From contig NZ_FNQH01000007.1 in NCBI RefSeq assembly GCF_900107505.1, positions 30,719 through 94,718 of the forward strand: a stretch of 64,000 nucleotides of DNA, written 5' to 3'. Positions 17,137-25,996 of this stretch are shown in pieces. The notes under the pieces were generated by a model, which had not been told where the DNA came from, did no database searches, and saw only the letters and a program-made list of their open reading frames with translations. This stretch comes from Trichococcus collinsii (GTDB taxonomy: Bacteria; Bacillota; Bacilli; Lactobacillales; Aerococcaceae). The number at the start of each line of letters is the position of its first letter. The first letter of the stretch is position 1. A program made the translations under genes and the position numbers.

Positions 17137-18231
17137 TTGAAACGGAAAATCATTACGGCCGTCTTCCTGATGGTGGGCGGCAGCGCTGGTATTACGGCAC
17201 TGCCTTACCTGTGGGAAGTAGCGGGCATACAAAATAATCTTTTCAATAATGTTTTTGTTAATTTTGGGGTTGGAGCACTTATATTTTATTTGTTGTCATT
17301 TTTATTGATGAAATTGATCTTGGACATCATGCAAAAAATAGAAAATTATTTCAGCACCTTATCGGTGAGCTACATGCTGTTCGGTTCGATCGGAACAATC
17401 ATCGGGCTGGTGTTGGCTTGGTTGATGGGCATCCCGTTGACATCACTGAGGATTCCGGTCATCAACGATGTGTTGCCGGCTATCCTGTCCTTGATTCTGG
17501 CCTATCTGGGCTTCCGCGTGGGGACGACCCGAATCGAAGAATTCCGTAAATTGTTCGCAGCGAAACCGAAAAAGCAGGAAGAAACACAGATGCTTGACCG
17601 CAAAGCGGATGATACTTTCCGCAAATATAAGATTTTGGATACGAGCGTCATCATCGACGGGCGCATCTACGACATCGCCAAAACCGGTTTTCTGGAAGGC
17701 GTCATCGTCATCCCGAACTTCGTGTTGCGCGAACTGCAGTATATCGCGGATTCCTCCGACAGCCTGAAACGTGTCAGGGGCAGACGGGGATTGGATATCC
17801 TGAACAAACTCCAAAAAGAAGAGGATATCGTCGTAGAAAGCTACGACGGTGAATTCGAAGAGATTCCTGAAGTCGACAGCAAGCTGATCCGTTTGGCAAA
17901 ACTGATCGACGGTATTGTCATCACGAACGACTATAACTTGAACAAAGTCTGCGAGTTCCAGAATGTGCCGGTATTGAACATCAATGCCTTGGCTAATGCC
18001 GTGAAGCCGGTTGTAATACCCGGTGAATATATGGTCGTCACCGTCATCAAAGTCGGGACGGAACGCAATCAAGGGGTGGCCTATCTGGATGACGGTACAA
18101 TGATCGTCGTCGAAGAGGGACAGCATTACATGAACGAGACAATCGAAGTCGTCGTCACGAGCGCCTTGCAGACAGCGGCCGGCCGCATGATCTTCGCGAA
18201 GCCTGCGCATTCACAAAAAGGCATCAAATAG
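17137..18231 (+). CDS. Membrane-anchored PIN/TRAM-domain protein (YacL family)
   Basis: A protein of 364 residues with four membrane helices in the first 130 residues, a PIN nuclease domain (ILDTSVIIDGRIYDIA, then TNDYNLNKVC) and a C-terminal TRAM RNA-binding domain. The acidic PIN residues are present, so it may be an RNase. The frame opens at 17107, overlapping radA, but the GAGGG ribosome site fits a TTG at 17137 giving MKRKIITAVFLM. It lies between radA and gltX as in Bacillus. Its substrate is not established in the family as far as I know. Confidence 0.88.
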   Translation: MKRKIITAVFLMVGGSAGITALPYLWEVAGIQNNLFNNVFVNFGVGALIFYLLSFLLMKLILDIMQKIENYFSTLSVSYMLFGSIGTIIGLVLAWLMGIPLTSLRIPVINDVLPAILSLILAYLGFRVGTTRIEEFRKLFAAKPKKQEETQMLDRKADDTFRKYKILDTSVIIDGRIYDIAKTGFLEGVIVIPNFVLRELQYIADSSDSLKRVRGRRGLDILNKLQKEEDIVVESYDGEFEEIPEVDSKLIRLAKLIDGIVITNDYNLNKVCEFQNVPVLNINALANAVKPVVIPGEYMVVTVIKVGTERNQGVAYLDDGTMIVVEEGQHYMNETIEVVVTSALQTAAGRMIFAKPAHSQKGIK

Positions 18232-18279
18232 AAAATCCAGAACGACATAACCAGTTCCACAGAAAAGGGGATACTTCAT

Positions 18280-19749
18280 ATGACAAAGAAAATCCGCGTA
18301 CGTTATGCACCAAGCCCAACCGGTAACCTGCATATCGGAAACGCCCGTACGGCATTGTTCAACTATCTGTTCGCCCGCCATAACGACGGCGAATTCATCA
18401 TCCGCACCGAAGATACGGACCAAAAACGTAACCTTGAACACGGCGAAGAAAGCCAACTGCAAAACTTGGCATGGTTAGGGATGGACTGGGATGAAGGTCC
18501 GGACAAACCGGGCAAATTCGGACCGTACCGTCAATCCGAAAGACAGCATATCTACGATCCATTGGTCGATCAACTGCTTCTTTCCAACCGCGCCTACAAG
18601 TGCTACTGCAACGAGGAAGAATTGGAAACGGAACGCGAACAGCAAAGAGCACGTGGGGAAATGCCTCATTACGGCGGCAAATGCGCAAACTTGACGCCTT
18701 CCCAACAAGCTGAAAAAGAAGCACAAGGAATCACGCCGGTCATCCGATTCCGTGTGCCAATCGAAAATACCTACACTTTTGACGACATCGTTAAAGGACC
18801 GATTACATTCGAAGCCAGCAGCGTCGGCGGAGACTACATCATCCGAAAACGTGACGGTTTCCCGACCTATAATTTTGCGGTTGCCGTGGACGACCACATG
18901 ATGGCGATCACCCATATTCTGCGTGGGGATGACCACATCGCCAATACACCGAAACAAATGATGATCTATGAAGCTTTCGATTGGAAAATACCTACTTTCG
19001 GACACATGACGTTGATCATCAACAGCGAAACCGGCAAAAAATTGAGCAAACGCGATGAAACGATCCTGCAGTTCATCGAACAATATAAAGACATGGGCTA
19101 CCTACCAGAAGCGATGTTCAACTTCATCACGCTGTTGGGCTGGTCACCGGTCGGAGAAGACGAAATCTTCTCGAAAGACGATCTGATCAAGATGTTCGAT
19201 CCGGAACGCCTGAGCAAATCGCCTGCCGCATTCGACCAAAAGAAACTGGAATGGATCAATAACCAATACATGAAGAGCGCCGACTTGGATACAGTCGTGG
19301 CTTTAGCCGCGCCTCACTTGGTAGCTGCTGGGAAATTACCGGAAAATCCTACTGAAGCGGACAGCGAATACGCGAAAAAGCTGATCAGTCTGTACCACGA
19401 GCAAATGAGCTATGCAGCTGAGATCGTTACCCTATCGGAAATGTTCTTCACTGATGAACTTAATTTGGACGCTGAAGCGCAAGAAATACTGGCTGCGGAA
19501 ACAGCGCCGACCGTGCTTGCAGCATTCAAAGAACAATTGGTTGCCATTGAGCCGTTCGAAGAAGCTGAAATCCTGAGTGCCATTAAAGCAGTCCAAAAAG
19601 AAACGAAGATCAAAGGTAAGAACCTTTACATGGCCATCCGTGTCGCCGTCAGCGGCCAAATGCACGGGCCTGAAATCGGCAAGACCATCGAAGTGTTGGG
19701 CAGAGAGAAGAGCTTAGCTCACCTGAACAGCGTATTGGATAAAATGTAG
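18280..19749 (+). CDS. gltX: Glutamyl-tRNA synthetase
   Basis: Charges tRNA-Glu (and, in most Firmicutes, tRNA-Gln for later amidation). The 489-residue class I enzyme has HIGN at residues 18-21 and the KLSKR form of KMSKS at 254-258, and the usual length. No glutaminyl-tRNA synthetase or GatCAB is in the window, so the non-discriminating role is inferred from family knowledge. It is the first gene of the gltX-cysE-cysS block. Confidence 0.96.
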   Translation: MTKKIRVRYAPSPTGNLHIGNARTALFNYLFARHNDGEFIIRTEDTDQKRNLEHGEESQLQNLAWLGMDWDEGPDKPGKFGPYRQSERQHIYDPLVDQLLLSNRAYKCYCNEEELETEREQQRARGEMPHYGGKCANLTPSQQAEKEAQGITPVIRFRVPIENTYTFDDIVKGPITFEASSVGGDYIIRKRDGFPTYNFAVAVDDHMMAITHILRGDDHIANTPKQMMIYEAFDWKIPTFGHMTLIINSETGKKLSKRDETILQFIEQYKDMGYLPEAMFNFITLLGWSPVGEDEIFSKDDLIKMFDPERLSKSPAAFDQKKLEWINNQYMKSADLDTVVALAAPHLVAAGKLPENPTEADSEYAKKLISLYHEQMSYAAEIVTLSEMFFTDELNLDAEAQEILAAETAPTVLAAFKEQLVAIEPFEEAEILSAIKAVQKETKIKGKNLYMAIRVAVSGQMHGPEIGKTIEVLGREKSLAHLNSVLDKM

Positions 19750-19826
19750 GACCGACAAAAAAGTCTAGCAAAAATGAGCTTATTCTATATAATAGATGGA
19801 TAATCCAAAAAGGGGCCTGGAATGAC

Positions 19827-20366
19827 TTGAATAGATTACGCGAAACGATTCAAACCATAAAAGATCATGACCCGGCTGCAAGGAGTACGTTGGAAGTCGT
19901 TCTGACGTACCCTGGATTACATGCCATCCTTATATATGATATCGCTCATTTTTTTTATAAGCGAAAATGGTATACCTTCAGTCGGGTGATTTCGCATCTG
20001 GGGCGTTTCTTAACCGGGATCGAAATCCATCCCGGAGCGACGATCGGCCGGCGTCTGTTTATCGACCATGGCATGGGGATCGTCATCGGGGAGACAGCCG
20101 AAGTCGGCGATGATGTCATGATTTACCATGGCGTGACGTTGGGCGGCACCGGGAAAGACACCGGCAAGCGCCATCCCACCATCGGCAATAACGTGCTGTT
20201 ATCAGCCCATGTGCAAGTATTGGGGCCGATCAAAATCGGCGAAAATGCCAAAATTGGGGCATCAGCGGTCGTCGTCAGCGAAATTCCGCCTGATGTCACA
20301 GCAGTCGGCATACCGGCAAAAATCGTCCGTTACCACAAGCATAATGAAGACAAAACAATCGAATGA
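19827..20366 (+). CDS. cysE: Serine O-acetyltransferase
   Basis: Acetylates L-serine with acetyl-CoA, the first step of cysteine synthesis. The 179-residue short form has the left-handed beta-helix hexapeptide repeats and the catalytic [15 protein letters not shown] and [12 protein letters not shown] motifs. The only in-frame start at this end is TTG at 19827, with GGGG some 12 bases upstream; an ATG at 19822 is out of frame. It sits 77 bases after gltX, too short for the T-box leader that controls this gene pair in Bacillus. Confidence 0.93.
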   Translation: MNRLRETIQTIKDHDPAARSTLEVVLTYPGLHAILIYDIAHFFYKRKWYTFSRVISHLGRFLTGIEIHPGATIGRRLFIDHGMGIVIGETAEVGDDVMIYHGVTLGGTGKDTGKRHPTIGNNVLLSAHVQVLGPIKIGENAKIGASAVVVSEIPPDVTAVGIPAKIVRYHKHNEDKTIE

Positions 20367-20376
20367 TTAGCAAACG

Positions 20377-20400
20377 AAAAAGGGCGTCAGCCCTTTTTTC
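20377..20400 (+). terminator. Weak terminator between cysE and cysS
   Basis: AAAAAGGGC, loop GTCA, GCCCTTTTTT. cysS begins 21 bases later with no visible promoter, so some readthrough must occur. Confidence 0.7.
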
Positions 20401-20421
20401 GAAGCTGGAAAGGAGTGCGCA

Positions 20422-21834
20422 ATGTTAAAAATCTATAATACCCTGACGCGCGAAAAAGAAGAGTTCCAACCGATCCAAAAGAATAAGGTGGGCATGTACG
20501 TCTGTGGTCCGACCGTCTACAATTATATCCACATCGGCAACGCGCGCAGCACCGTTGCCTTCGATACCGTCCGCCGCTACTTGGAATACCGCGGTTATGA
20601 AGTGAATTTCGTTTCCAACTTCACCGATGTGGATGACAAAATTATCCGTGCGGCAAAAGAGCTGGGCATTTCCGCGAAAGAAGTCGCCGAAAAGTTCATC
20701 GCGGCCTTCTATGAAGATACTGCGGCGCTGCATGTCGAAAAAGCGACGCTGAATCCGCGCGTAATGGAAAACATCCCTGACATCATCGCCTTCATCGGCG
20801 AACTGATAGAAAAAGGCTACGCCTATGCGGCTGACGGAGACGTCTATTACCGCACCGGCAAGTTCAAGGACTACGGCAAACTGAGCGATCAATCGATCAA
20901 GGATCTGATCGTCGGCGCCAGCGAACGCTTGGACGCGGAAGAGAACGTGAAGAAAGAAGATCAGCTCGATTTCGCGCTTTGGAAAGAAGCGAAGCCGGAT
21001 GAAGTTTCCTGGGAATCACCGTGGGGACCGGGACGCCCGGGCTGGCACATCGAATGCTCCGTGATGGCGACCAAATATTTGGGCGACACTATCGATATCC
21101 ACGGCGGTGGCCATGACTTGACGTTCCCGCATCACGAGAACGAAATCGCGCAGAGCGAAGCCAAAACCGGCAAAACTTTCGCGAACTACTGGATGCACAA
21201 CGGCTTCGTCACAATCGGTGAAGACGCTGAAAAAATGAGCAAGTCGCTCGGAAACTTCGTGACGGTGCATGATATCCTGAAAGAAGTCGATCCGCAAGTC
21301 TTGCGTTTCTTCCTCGGAACAGCGCATTACCGCCGTCCCGTCAAGTACAGCGACAAAGCCATCGAAGAAGCCAAAATCAACCTGGATAAGGTCAAGATTG
21401 CCTATCAGAACGCCCACTACCGCCTGCAGGATGCCGTTTCAGCACTGCCGGACGATGCGGGAAAACTGGCTTTGTTCCAGAATCTTCAGGAGCAGTTCGT
21501 CACCGAAATGGACGACGATTTCCAGGCAGACAACGCCATGTCGGTTGTTTACCAATTCGCCAAGGAATTGAACATCTACTCAGAAGGCGAAGCCGTTTCC
21601 GAAGCGGTCATCACCAAAGCACTTGCCTTGTACAAAGCGATGGTCGGCGTCTTCGGCGTCGTGCTGGAGGAAGAGGCTTTGTTGGATGATGACATCCAAA
21701 CACTGATCGATGAACGGACGCAAGCCCGAACAGACAAAAATTTCGCCCGCAGTGATGAAATCCGTGATTACCTGAAGGATCAGGGAATCATCCTGGATGA
21801 CACTTCGCAGGGTACCAGATGGAGAAGAGTATAG
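20422..21834 (+). CDS. cysS: Cysteinyl-tRNA synthetase
   Basis: A 470-residue class I synthetase. Cys28 in YVCGPTVYN is a zinc ligand, HIGN is at residues 37-40 and KMSKS at 271-275; the [10 protein letters not shown] zinc motif lies between them. It lies downstream of cysE, tying cysteine supply to its use. Its stop codon overlaps the start of mrnC. Confidence 0.96.
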   Translation: MLKIYNTLTREKEEFQPIQKNKVGMYVCGPTVYNYIHIGNARSTVAFDTVRRYLEYRGYEVNFVSNFTDVDDKIIRAAKELGISAKEVAEKFIAAFYEDTAALHVEKATLNPRVMENIPDIIAFIGELIEKGYAYAADGDVYYRTGKFKDYGKLSDQSIKDLIVGASERLDAEENVKKEDQLDFALWKEAKPDEVSWESPWGPGRPGWHIECSVMATKYLGDTIDIHGGGHDLTFPHHENEIAQSEAKTGKTFANYWMHNGFVTIGEDAEKMSKSLGNFVTVHDILKEVDPQVLRFFLGTAHYRRPVKYSDKAIEEAKINLDKVKIAYQNAHYRLQDAVSALPDDAGKLALFQNLQEQFVTEMDDDFQADNAMSVVYQFAKELNIYSEGEAVSEAVITKALALYKAMVGVFGVVLEEEALLDDDIQTLIDERTQARTDKNFARSDEIRDYLKDQGIILDDTSQGTRWRRV

Positions 21835-22244
21835 TGACAGAACACAATTGGAGCTTATTGAATGGTCTTGCCTTGGCGTATGTCGGCGATGCCGCTTATG
21901 AGACTTATATCAGAACACATTTATTAGAAAAAGGGCACACCAAACCCAACCAGCTCCACCGTCGGGCGACTTTTTTCGTTTCCGCTAAAGCCCAAGCGAA
22001 GCTGATGCACGCGATGCTTGCCAAAGAGGGCTTCCTGAGTGTGGAAGAAATGGACATGTATCGTCGCGGTCGCAACAGCAAGAGCCATACGATCGCCAAA
22101 AATGCGGACGTAACAACCTACCGCATCGCGACCGGTTTCGAGTCGTTGATGGGCTATCTGCATCTTTCCGGACAAGAGGCGCGACTGGAAGAGTTGATCC
22201 GTTGGTGTATCCAAGAAGTCGAGGAAAATAATTATGAAAAATAA
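21834..22244 (+). CDS. mrnC: Mini-ribonuclease 3
   Basis: Processes the 3' and 5' ends of 23S rRNA precursor. A single RNase III domain of 136 residues without a dsRNA-binding domain; the catalytic Asp19 lies in YVGDAAYE. An ATG in frame at 21819 also exists, but GGAGAAG six bases before a GTG at 21834 favours the later start, which shares one base with the cysS stop codon. It overlaps rlmB by 11 bases. Confidence 0.9.
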   Translation: MTEHNWSLLNGLALAYVGDAAYETYIRTHLLEKGHTKPNQLHRRATFFVSAKAQAKLMHAMLAKEGFLSVEEMDMYRRGRNSKSHTIAKNADVTTYRIATGFESLMGYLHLSGQEARLEELIRWCIQEVEENNYEK

Positions 22245-23076
22245 ACCGAACCGCGCGTTCAAAGATAGCCGCACTGCCCCGAAAAAAGGCAGGCCGGAAC
22301 CAAAACCAAAGCGACGCGATGACGCAGAAAAAGAAATACCCGAAAACGAAGACTTCGTGATGGGACGCCACCCGGTACTGGAATTGCTGCGCTCCGACCG
22401 CGACGTCAACAAACTGTTCATCCAGGATGGACTGGGCGGAGAAAAATTGGGCGACATCATTCAGCTGGCGAAGGACCGCAAGATCCAGATACAAGCGGTG
22501 CCGAAGTCCAAACTGGACACGTTGTCCGATAATGCCGTCCATCAAGGCGTCATCGCCGCTACGGCCGCTTTTCAGTATGCCGTGCTCGATGACCTGTTCG
22601 AAGCGGCTGCCGCCAAGAACGAAGATCCGTTCTTCATCATCCTCGATGGTGTCGAAGATCCGCATAACCTAGGTTCCGTGCTGCGTACCGCGGATGCCTG
22701 CGGTGCCCACGGAGTAATCATTCCGAAGCGCCGCGCAGTTGGCTTGACGGCGACAGTCGCCAAAGCATCGACAGGCGCCATCGAACATGTGCCGGTCGTG
22801 CGTGTCACGAATCTGCACCGCACCGTCGAAGAACTGAAAGAACGCGGTGTCTGGATCTATGCCACCGACATGTCCGGGCAGGATTACCGTCAGTGGGACA
22901 CAACCTTGCCGTTAGCCATGATCATCGGCAACGAAGGCAAAGGCATTTCCCGCCTGTTGAAGGAATCCGCTGATGGCCTGTTGACCATCCCGATGGTCGG
23001 CCATGTCCAAAGTCTGAACGCCGGTGTTGCAGCCGGACTGATGATGTACGAAGTTTTCCGCAAACGCCACGTTTGA
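22234..23076 (+). CDS. rlmB: 23S rRNA (guanosine-2'-O-)-methyltransferase, TrmH family
   Basis: A SPOUT methyltransferase of 280 residues that would modify G2251 of 23S rRNA. After a basic, disordered N-terminus of about 45 residues come the substrate-binding domain and the knotted core with VEDPHNLGSVLRTADA, NEGKGIS and SLNAGVAAG motifs. The ATG overlaps mrnC, with GAGGAAAAT as ribosome site. Conserved location between mrnC and rae1. Confidence 0.93.
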   Translation: MKNKPNRAFKDSRTAPKKGRPEPKPKRRDDAEKEIPENEDFVMGRHPVLELLRSDRDVNKLFIQDGLGGEKLGDIIQLAKDRKIQIQAVPKSKLDTLSDNAVHQGVIAATAAFQYAVLDDLFEAAAAKNEDPFFIILDGVEDPHNLGSVLRTADACGAHGVIIPKRRAVGLTATVAKASTGAIEHVPVVRVTNLHRTVEELKERGVWIYATDMSGQDYRQWDTTLPLAMIIGNEGKGISRLLKESADGLLTIPMVGHVQSLNAGVAAGLMMYEVFRKRHV

Positions 23077-23116
23077 TCCGCAGCGTCTGCGTACCAGAAG
23101 AAGCGAGGTGATGGCC

Positions 23117-23635
23117 ATGTTGAAGAAAGAAATCTTGATAGTGGATGGCTACAATATGATCGGCGCCTGGCCGGAACTGGTGAAGCTGAAGAACCAGGAC
23201 CTCATCGAAGAGGCCAGGGATCAGCTGCTGCAGGCGCTATCCGATTATCAAAGCTATGAAGGGAATGAGGTCTGGTGCGTCTTCGACGCCCAATTCGTTC
23301 CCGGCATCACGAAAGAATACTCTAAATACCGCGTGAAGGTTATTTTTACCGCACAAGGGGAGGCTGCCGACACCTACATCGAAGGCGTCGTCAAAAAACT
23401 GCGCAATGTACTGACCGAAGTCTACGTCGCCACCAGCGACCTGGCCGAACAGCAGCTCGTCTTTTCGAAAGGCGCCCAGCGCATCTCAGCCATGGAACTC
23501 TACAAGGACATCAAGCGCTCCAAAAAAGCCTTGGAGGGCGAAAGCCGACGCTTCCGCGACCAACGCCAGCGCGGCACTTGGTCGGATGACCAGCTGGAGA
23601 CCCTGCGGGAGATCTATAAAGATATGCTGAAGTAA
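23117..23635 (+). CDS. rae1: NYN-domain ribosome-associated endonuclease (YacP/Rae1)
   Basis: A 172-residue protein with a PIN-like NYN fold (ILIVDGYNMIGAWPEL at the N-terminus, EAADTYIE and ATSDLAEQQ further on). In Bacillus subtilis, Rae1 cuts certain mRNAs in the ribosomal A site. GTG, ATG and ATG codons lie in frame at 23108, 23111 and 23117; GAGGTG fits the last. In Bacillus, sigH follows; here the sigma-factor gene comes 15.5 kb later, so a large block has been inserted or moved between them. Confidence 0.9.
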   Translation: MLKKEILIVDGYNMIGAWPELVKLKNQDLIEEARDQLLQALSDYQSYEGNEVWCVFDAQFVPGITKEYSKYRVKVIFTAQGEAADTYIEGVVKKLRNVLTEVYVATSDLAEQQLVFSKGAQRISAMELYKDIKRSKKALEGESRRFRDQRQRGTWSDDQLETLREIYKDMLK

Positions 23636-23653
23636 AGACATCCTGATAGTGAA

Positions 23654-23703
23654 CACAAATAAGAGGTCGTCTCGTTTAATTGCGAGGCAGCCTCTTATTT
23701 GTG
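23654..23703. terminator. Terminator hairpin after rae1
   Basis: CACAAATAAGAGG pairs exactly with CCTCTTATTTGTG; the inner part is GTCTCG with CGAGGC. It ends the housekeeping operon. It shares its core with hairpins at 10693 and 24505. Confidence 0.75.
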
Positions 23704-23912
23704 GAATTGAGTTTACAATAGCGGCTCCGAAATCCGGCCTCAACTCCGGCCACAACGTGGGAAATTCTATTTAGCATAATCGTATGTATGGGAAAGGAAA
23801 AATTAGAAGTACGCATGCAGAATTACAGGAACTGCCGATGACACCCTGTAACAGAAGCGGCATATGTTGGATATGTTCGCTTTGGGTAAGGTATACTGTA
23901 TAGAGGATTTAA

Positions 23913-24182
23913 ATGATTTTTCGAAGATGCAGAAAGTGGGTAATGCTATTGAAAAAACAAACGAAAAAAATGATTGCCCCAATAGTGATTACAGTTTTAG
24001 TTATTTCCTATTTTATATTCTACATGTGGCTGGGACTGGCTAGTTCAGGGGACATCCCTTTGCTGATGAAAATACTACTGATCGTTGTCCCCAGCGGATT
24101 AATTGTGCTAATGGTGTACCTGTTAATCGAAAGAGTTAATGAAATCAAGGAGGATGATGACGATGATCTTAGTAAATACTGA
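23913..24182 (+). CDS. Small membrane protein of unknown function
   Basis: 89 residues with two hydrophobic helices (about residues 22-44 and 50-71), a basic N-terminus and an acidic tail with a run of five Asp. GAGG seven bases before the ATG supports the start; an internal ATG at 23943 is a weaker alternative. A TATACT -10-like sequence lies at 23892-23897. Its last 20 bases overlap the YbjQ gene, so the two are probably one operon. I do not recognise the family. The 277 bases before it hold only the rae1 terminator and this possible promoter. Confidence 0.6.
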   Translation: MIFRRCRKWVMLLKKQTKKMIAPIVITVLVISYFIFYMWLGLASSGDIPLLMKILLIVVPSGLIVLMVYLLIERVNEIKEDDDDDLSKY

Positions 24183-24474
24183 TTATATAAGCGGAAAAGA
24201 ATTTGAAATGTTAGGACTAGTTAAGGGGAGTACGATTCAGTCCAAAAACTTAGGGCGCGATATTTCACAAGGACTTAAAACGCTAATTGGCGGAGAGCTC
24301 AAAGTCTATAACGAAATGATGAATGAGGCCAGGGCTATAGCAACAAAGCGGATGGTTGACGAAGCGACTGCATTAGAGGCGGATGCAGTTGTAAACATTC
24401 GGTATGCTTCCTCTGCAATCATGCAAGGCGCAGCTGAAGTAATCGCATATGGGACCGCTGTTAAATTCAAATAA
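24163..24474 (+). CDS. YbjQ-family (UPF0145) heavy-metal-binding-domain protein
   Basis: 103 residues matching the YbjQ family: VKGSTIQSKNLGRDI, EARAIATKRMVDEA and ADAVVNIRYASS, with an oligomerising fold. The biochemical role is unknown; some annotations call it a heavy-metal-binding domain on weak grounds. AAGGAGG nine bases before the ATG at 24163 decides the start over three earlier in-frame ATGs. It overlaps the membrane-protein gene upstream. Confidence 0.85.
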   Translation: MILVNTDYISGKEFEMLGLVKGSTIQSKNLGRDISQGLKTLIGGELKVYNEMMNEARAIATKRMVDEATALEADAVVNIRYASSAIMQGAAEVIAYGTAVKFK

Positions 24475-24504
24475 AATGACACTGGAACACAAATAACAAC
24501 TTTC

Positions 24505-24562
24505 ATAAGAGCAAAAAGAAGAGGTCGTCTCATTTTCGAGGCGGCCTCTTCTTTGCGCTTAT
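24505..24562. terminator. Terminator after the YbjQ gene
   Basis: ATAAG...AAAGAAGAGG pairs with CCTCTTCTTT...CTTAT; the core GTCTC/GAGGC is shared with the hairpins at 10693 and 23654. It lies between convergent genes. Confidence 0.8.
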
Positions 24563-24607
24563 CGTAGGCTTTTTGAGCGGGAAATTCGCCATCCGCTCGA
24601 AAACAGG

Positions 24608-25822
24608 CTACTTGGCAATGTCCTTCCGATAGTCGCTAGGCGTTATGCCTCTCTCTTTTTTGAATACCTTCGTGAAGTAATTATAGTCAGGGATACCTAC
24701 ATATGCGGCGATATCTTGAATACTCATAGAACTGGAGTCAAGTAATTTTATGGCTTCATTGATGCGTAATTGGTTAATGTATCGAATCACAGTAGTTCCT
24801 ACTTCTTTTTTGAACTGGCTGGAAATGTAGGGAGCTGATAAGTTGAATTTCTCTGAAATACTTTTCAGCGTCAATGGTAAATTCAGATTGAATTCAATAT
24901 AATCCAATATTTTCCTAACGGATAGAGAGTAAGTATTTCTGGATTTATTTTGAACAAGCAAGCAATATTCCCGGATCATTTGTTCATATAATTTATGTAA
25001 TGCACTTTCTGAGGTGGTAAGTTCAATCATATGGACAAACTTGCTGGATATTTCATGTAAGTATACAGGATGTATTTCATTTCCTTCGACAGCCTTACGA
25101 AATAAGGTATTTGCTGAAGTCAAGTGGGATTTTTGATCTCTGAGTGTGTTTTTTAGGCGAGGTTCAATAGGCGAACTCATGAATCGCTCTGCTTCCACTA
25201 ATGCTTTTTCCCAATCCCCGTTACGGATATGGCTGAGAAGCTCTTTCTCTATCTTATAGCGATCGAATACAGCATCGAAATAAGCTTCAAAATTATCTTT
25301 AGGAGTATAAATATAATGATCTTTACTGGAAGGGGAAAAATCATGATAGTTGATAGAGAACGGAGTGATGTCCTCTTTATTAATATAGGAGACGATATTT
25401 GAAATGATTGAAATAAGATGTAAGTTATTGTCTATCTGAGGAATCCCGAACAGGAATCCTTTTATATTTTGGATATCTGCTGCAGTCAGGTGATTGTTTT
25501 CAGTGATTTCATGCCAATAATCATCATTAATCGGATTGTTGAAATAAGGACCTATGGCAACGATGTCCTGTTTATCCGCAAACGGAAAGAAAAAAATATA
25601 GCTAATTGAATAATTATCCGTTACAAAATAAAAAGTATTTTTTTCCATAGTCAACAGAAAGTCCTGCACTTGTCTGTACAATGTTTCAGAATCTTCGAGA
25701 CTTTCTCGGAGAGATTGGTCAAAAGCAGATATATTAGGGTATGGAGCTATGAAATAATGAAAATTTAAATGCAGGGTATCCGAGAGAAGCTTTGTAATAA
25801 AATCGATCGTTGATGAATTCAT
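24608..25822 (-). CDS. AraC-family regulator of the GH3/GH2 sugar locus
   Basis: A 404-residue AraC-type protein: a long N-terminal part without clear motif (residues 1-300) and a C-terminal DNA-binding domain with two helix-turn-helix units (LKSISEKFNLSAPYISSQF and IQDIAAYVGIPDYNYFTKVF). The frame opens 78 bases earlier, but AAGGAGAAATAAA before ATG 25822 fixes the start. It is divergent from the GH3-ABC-GH2 operon, whose promoter carries 20-base-spaced direct repeats typical of AraC activators. It likely senses a sugar taken up by that operon. Confidence 0.85.
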   Translation of the reverse strand: MNSSTIDFITKLLSDTLHLNFHYFIAPYPNISAFDQSLRESLEDSETLYRQVQDFLLTMEKNTFYFVTDNYSISYIFFFPFADKQDIVAIGPYFNNPINDDYWHEITENNHLTAADIQNIKGFLFGIPQIDNNLHLISIISNIVSYINKEDITPFSINYHDFSPSSKDHYIYTPKDNFEAYFDAVFDRYKIEKELLSHIRNGDWEKALVEAERFMSSPIEPRLKNTLRDQKSHLTSANTLFRKAVEGNEIHPVYLHEISSKFVHMIELTTSESALHKLYEQMIREYCLLVQNKSRNTYSLSVRKILDYIEFNLNLPLTLKSISEKFNLSAPYISSQFKKEVGTTVIRYINQLRINEAIKLLDSSSMSIQDIAAYVGIPDYNYFTKVFKKERGITPSDYRKDIAK

Positions 25823-25910
25823 TTTATTTCTCCTTAAAATCAAACTGTAACAGTAGTTTACTCCAGAATAGGGGATAAATAAACAAAAAAAGAAAATCAC
25901 CTTAAAAACG

Positions 25911-25962
25911 TTCTAATTGAAACCGTTTTATTCTAATTGTATAGAAAATAACATGCTATAGT
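25911..25962 (+). promoter_or_regulatory. Promoter of the GH3 operon with AraC-type direct repeats and cre-like site
   Basis: TTCTAATTG occurs at 25911-25919 and again at 25931-25939, exactly 20 bases apart. A -10 TATAGT lies at 25957-25962 and the second repeat sits exactly where the -35 should be, as for class II AraC activation. Between the repeats, TGAAACCGTTTTAT (25918-25931) resembles half a cre site. Confidence 0.6.
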
Positions 25963-25996
25963 ATGGGAAATAAATGAATAATAGGTGATTAGATAA

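Noticed and set aside
17443..18210. Long open frame (255 codons) on the minus strand
   Set aside because: It lies wholly inside the PIN/TRAM gene, has Asp-rich low-complexity composition and no ribosome site; it is the antisense shadow of GC-biased codons.
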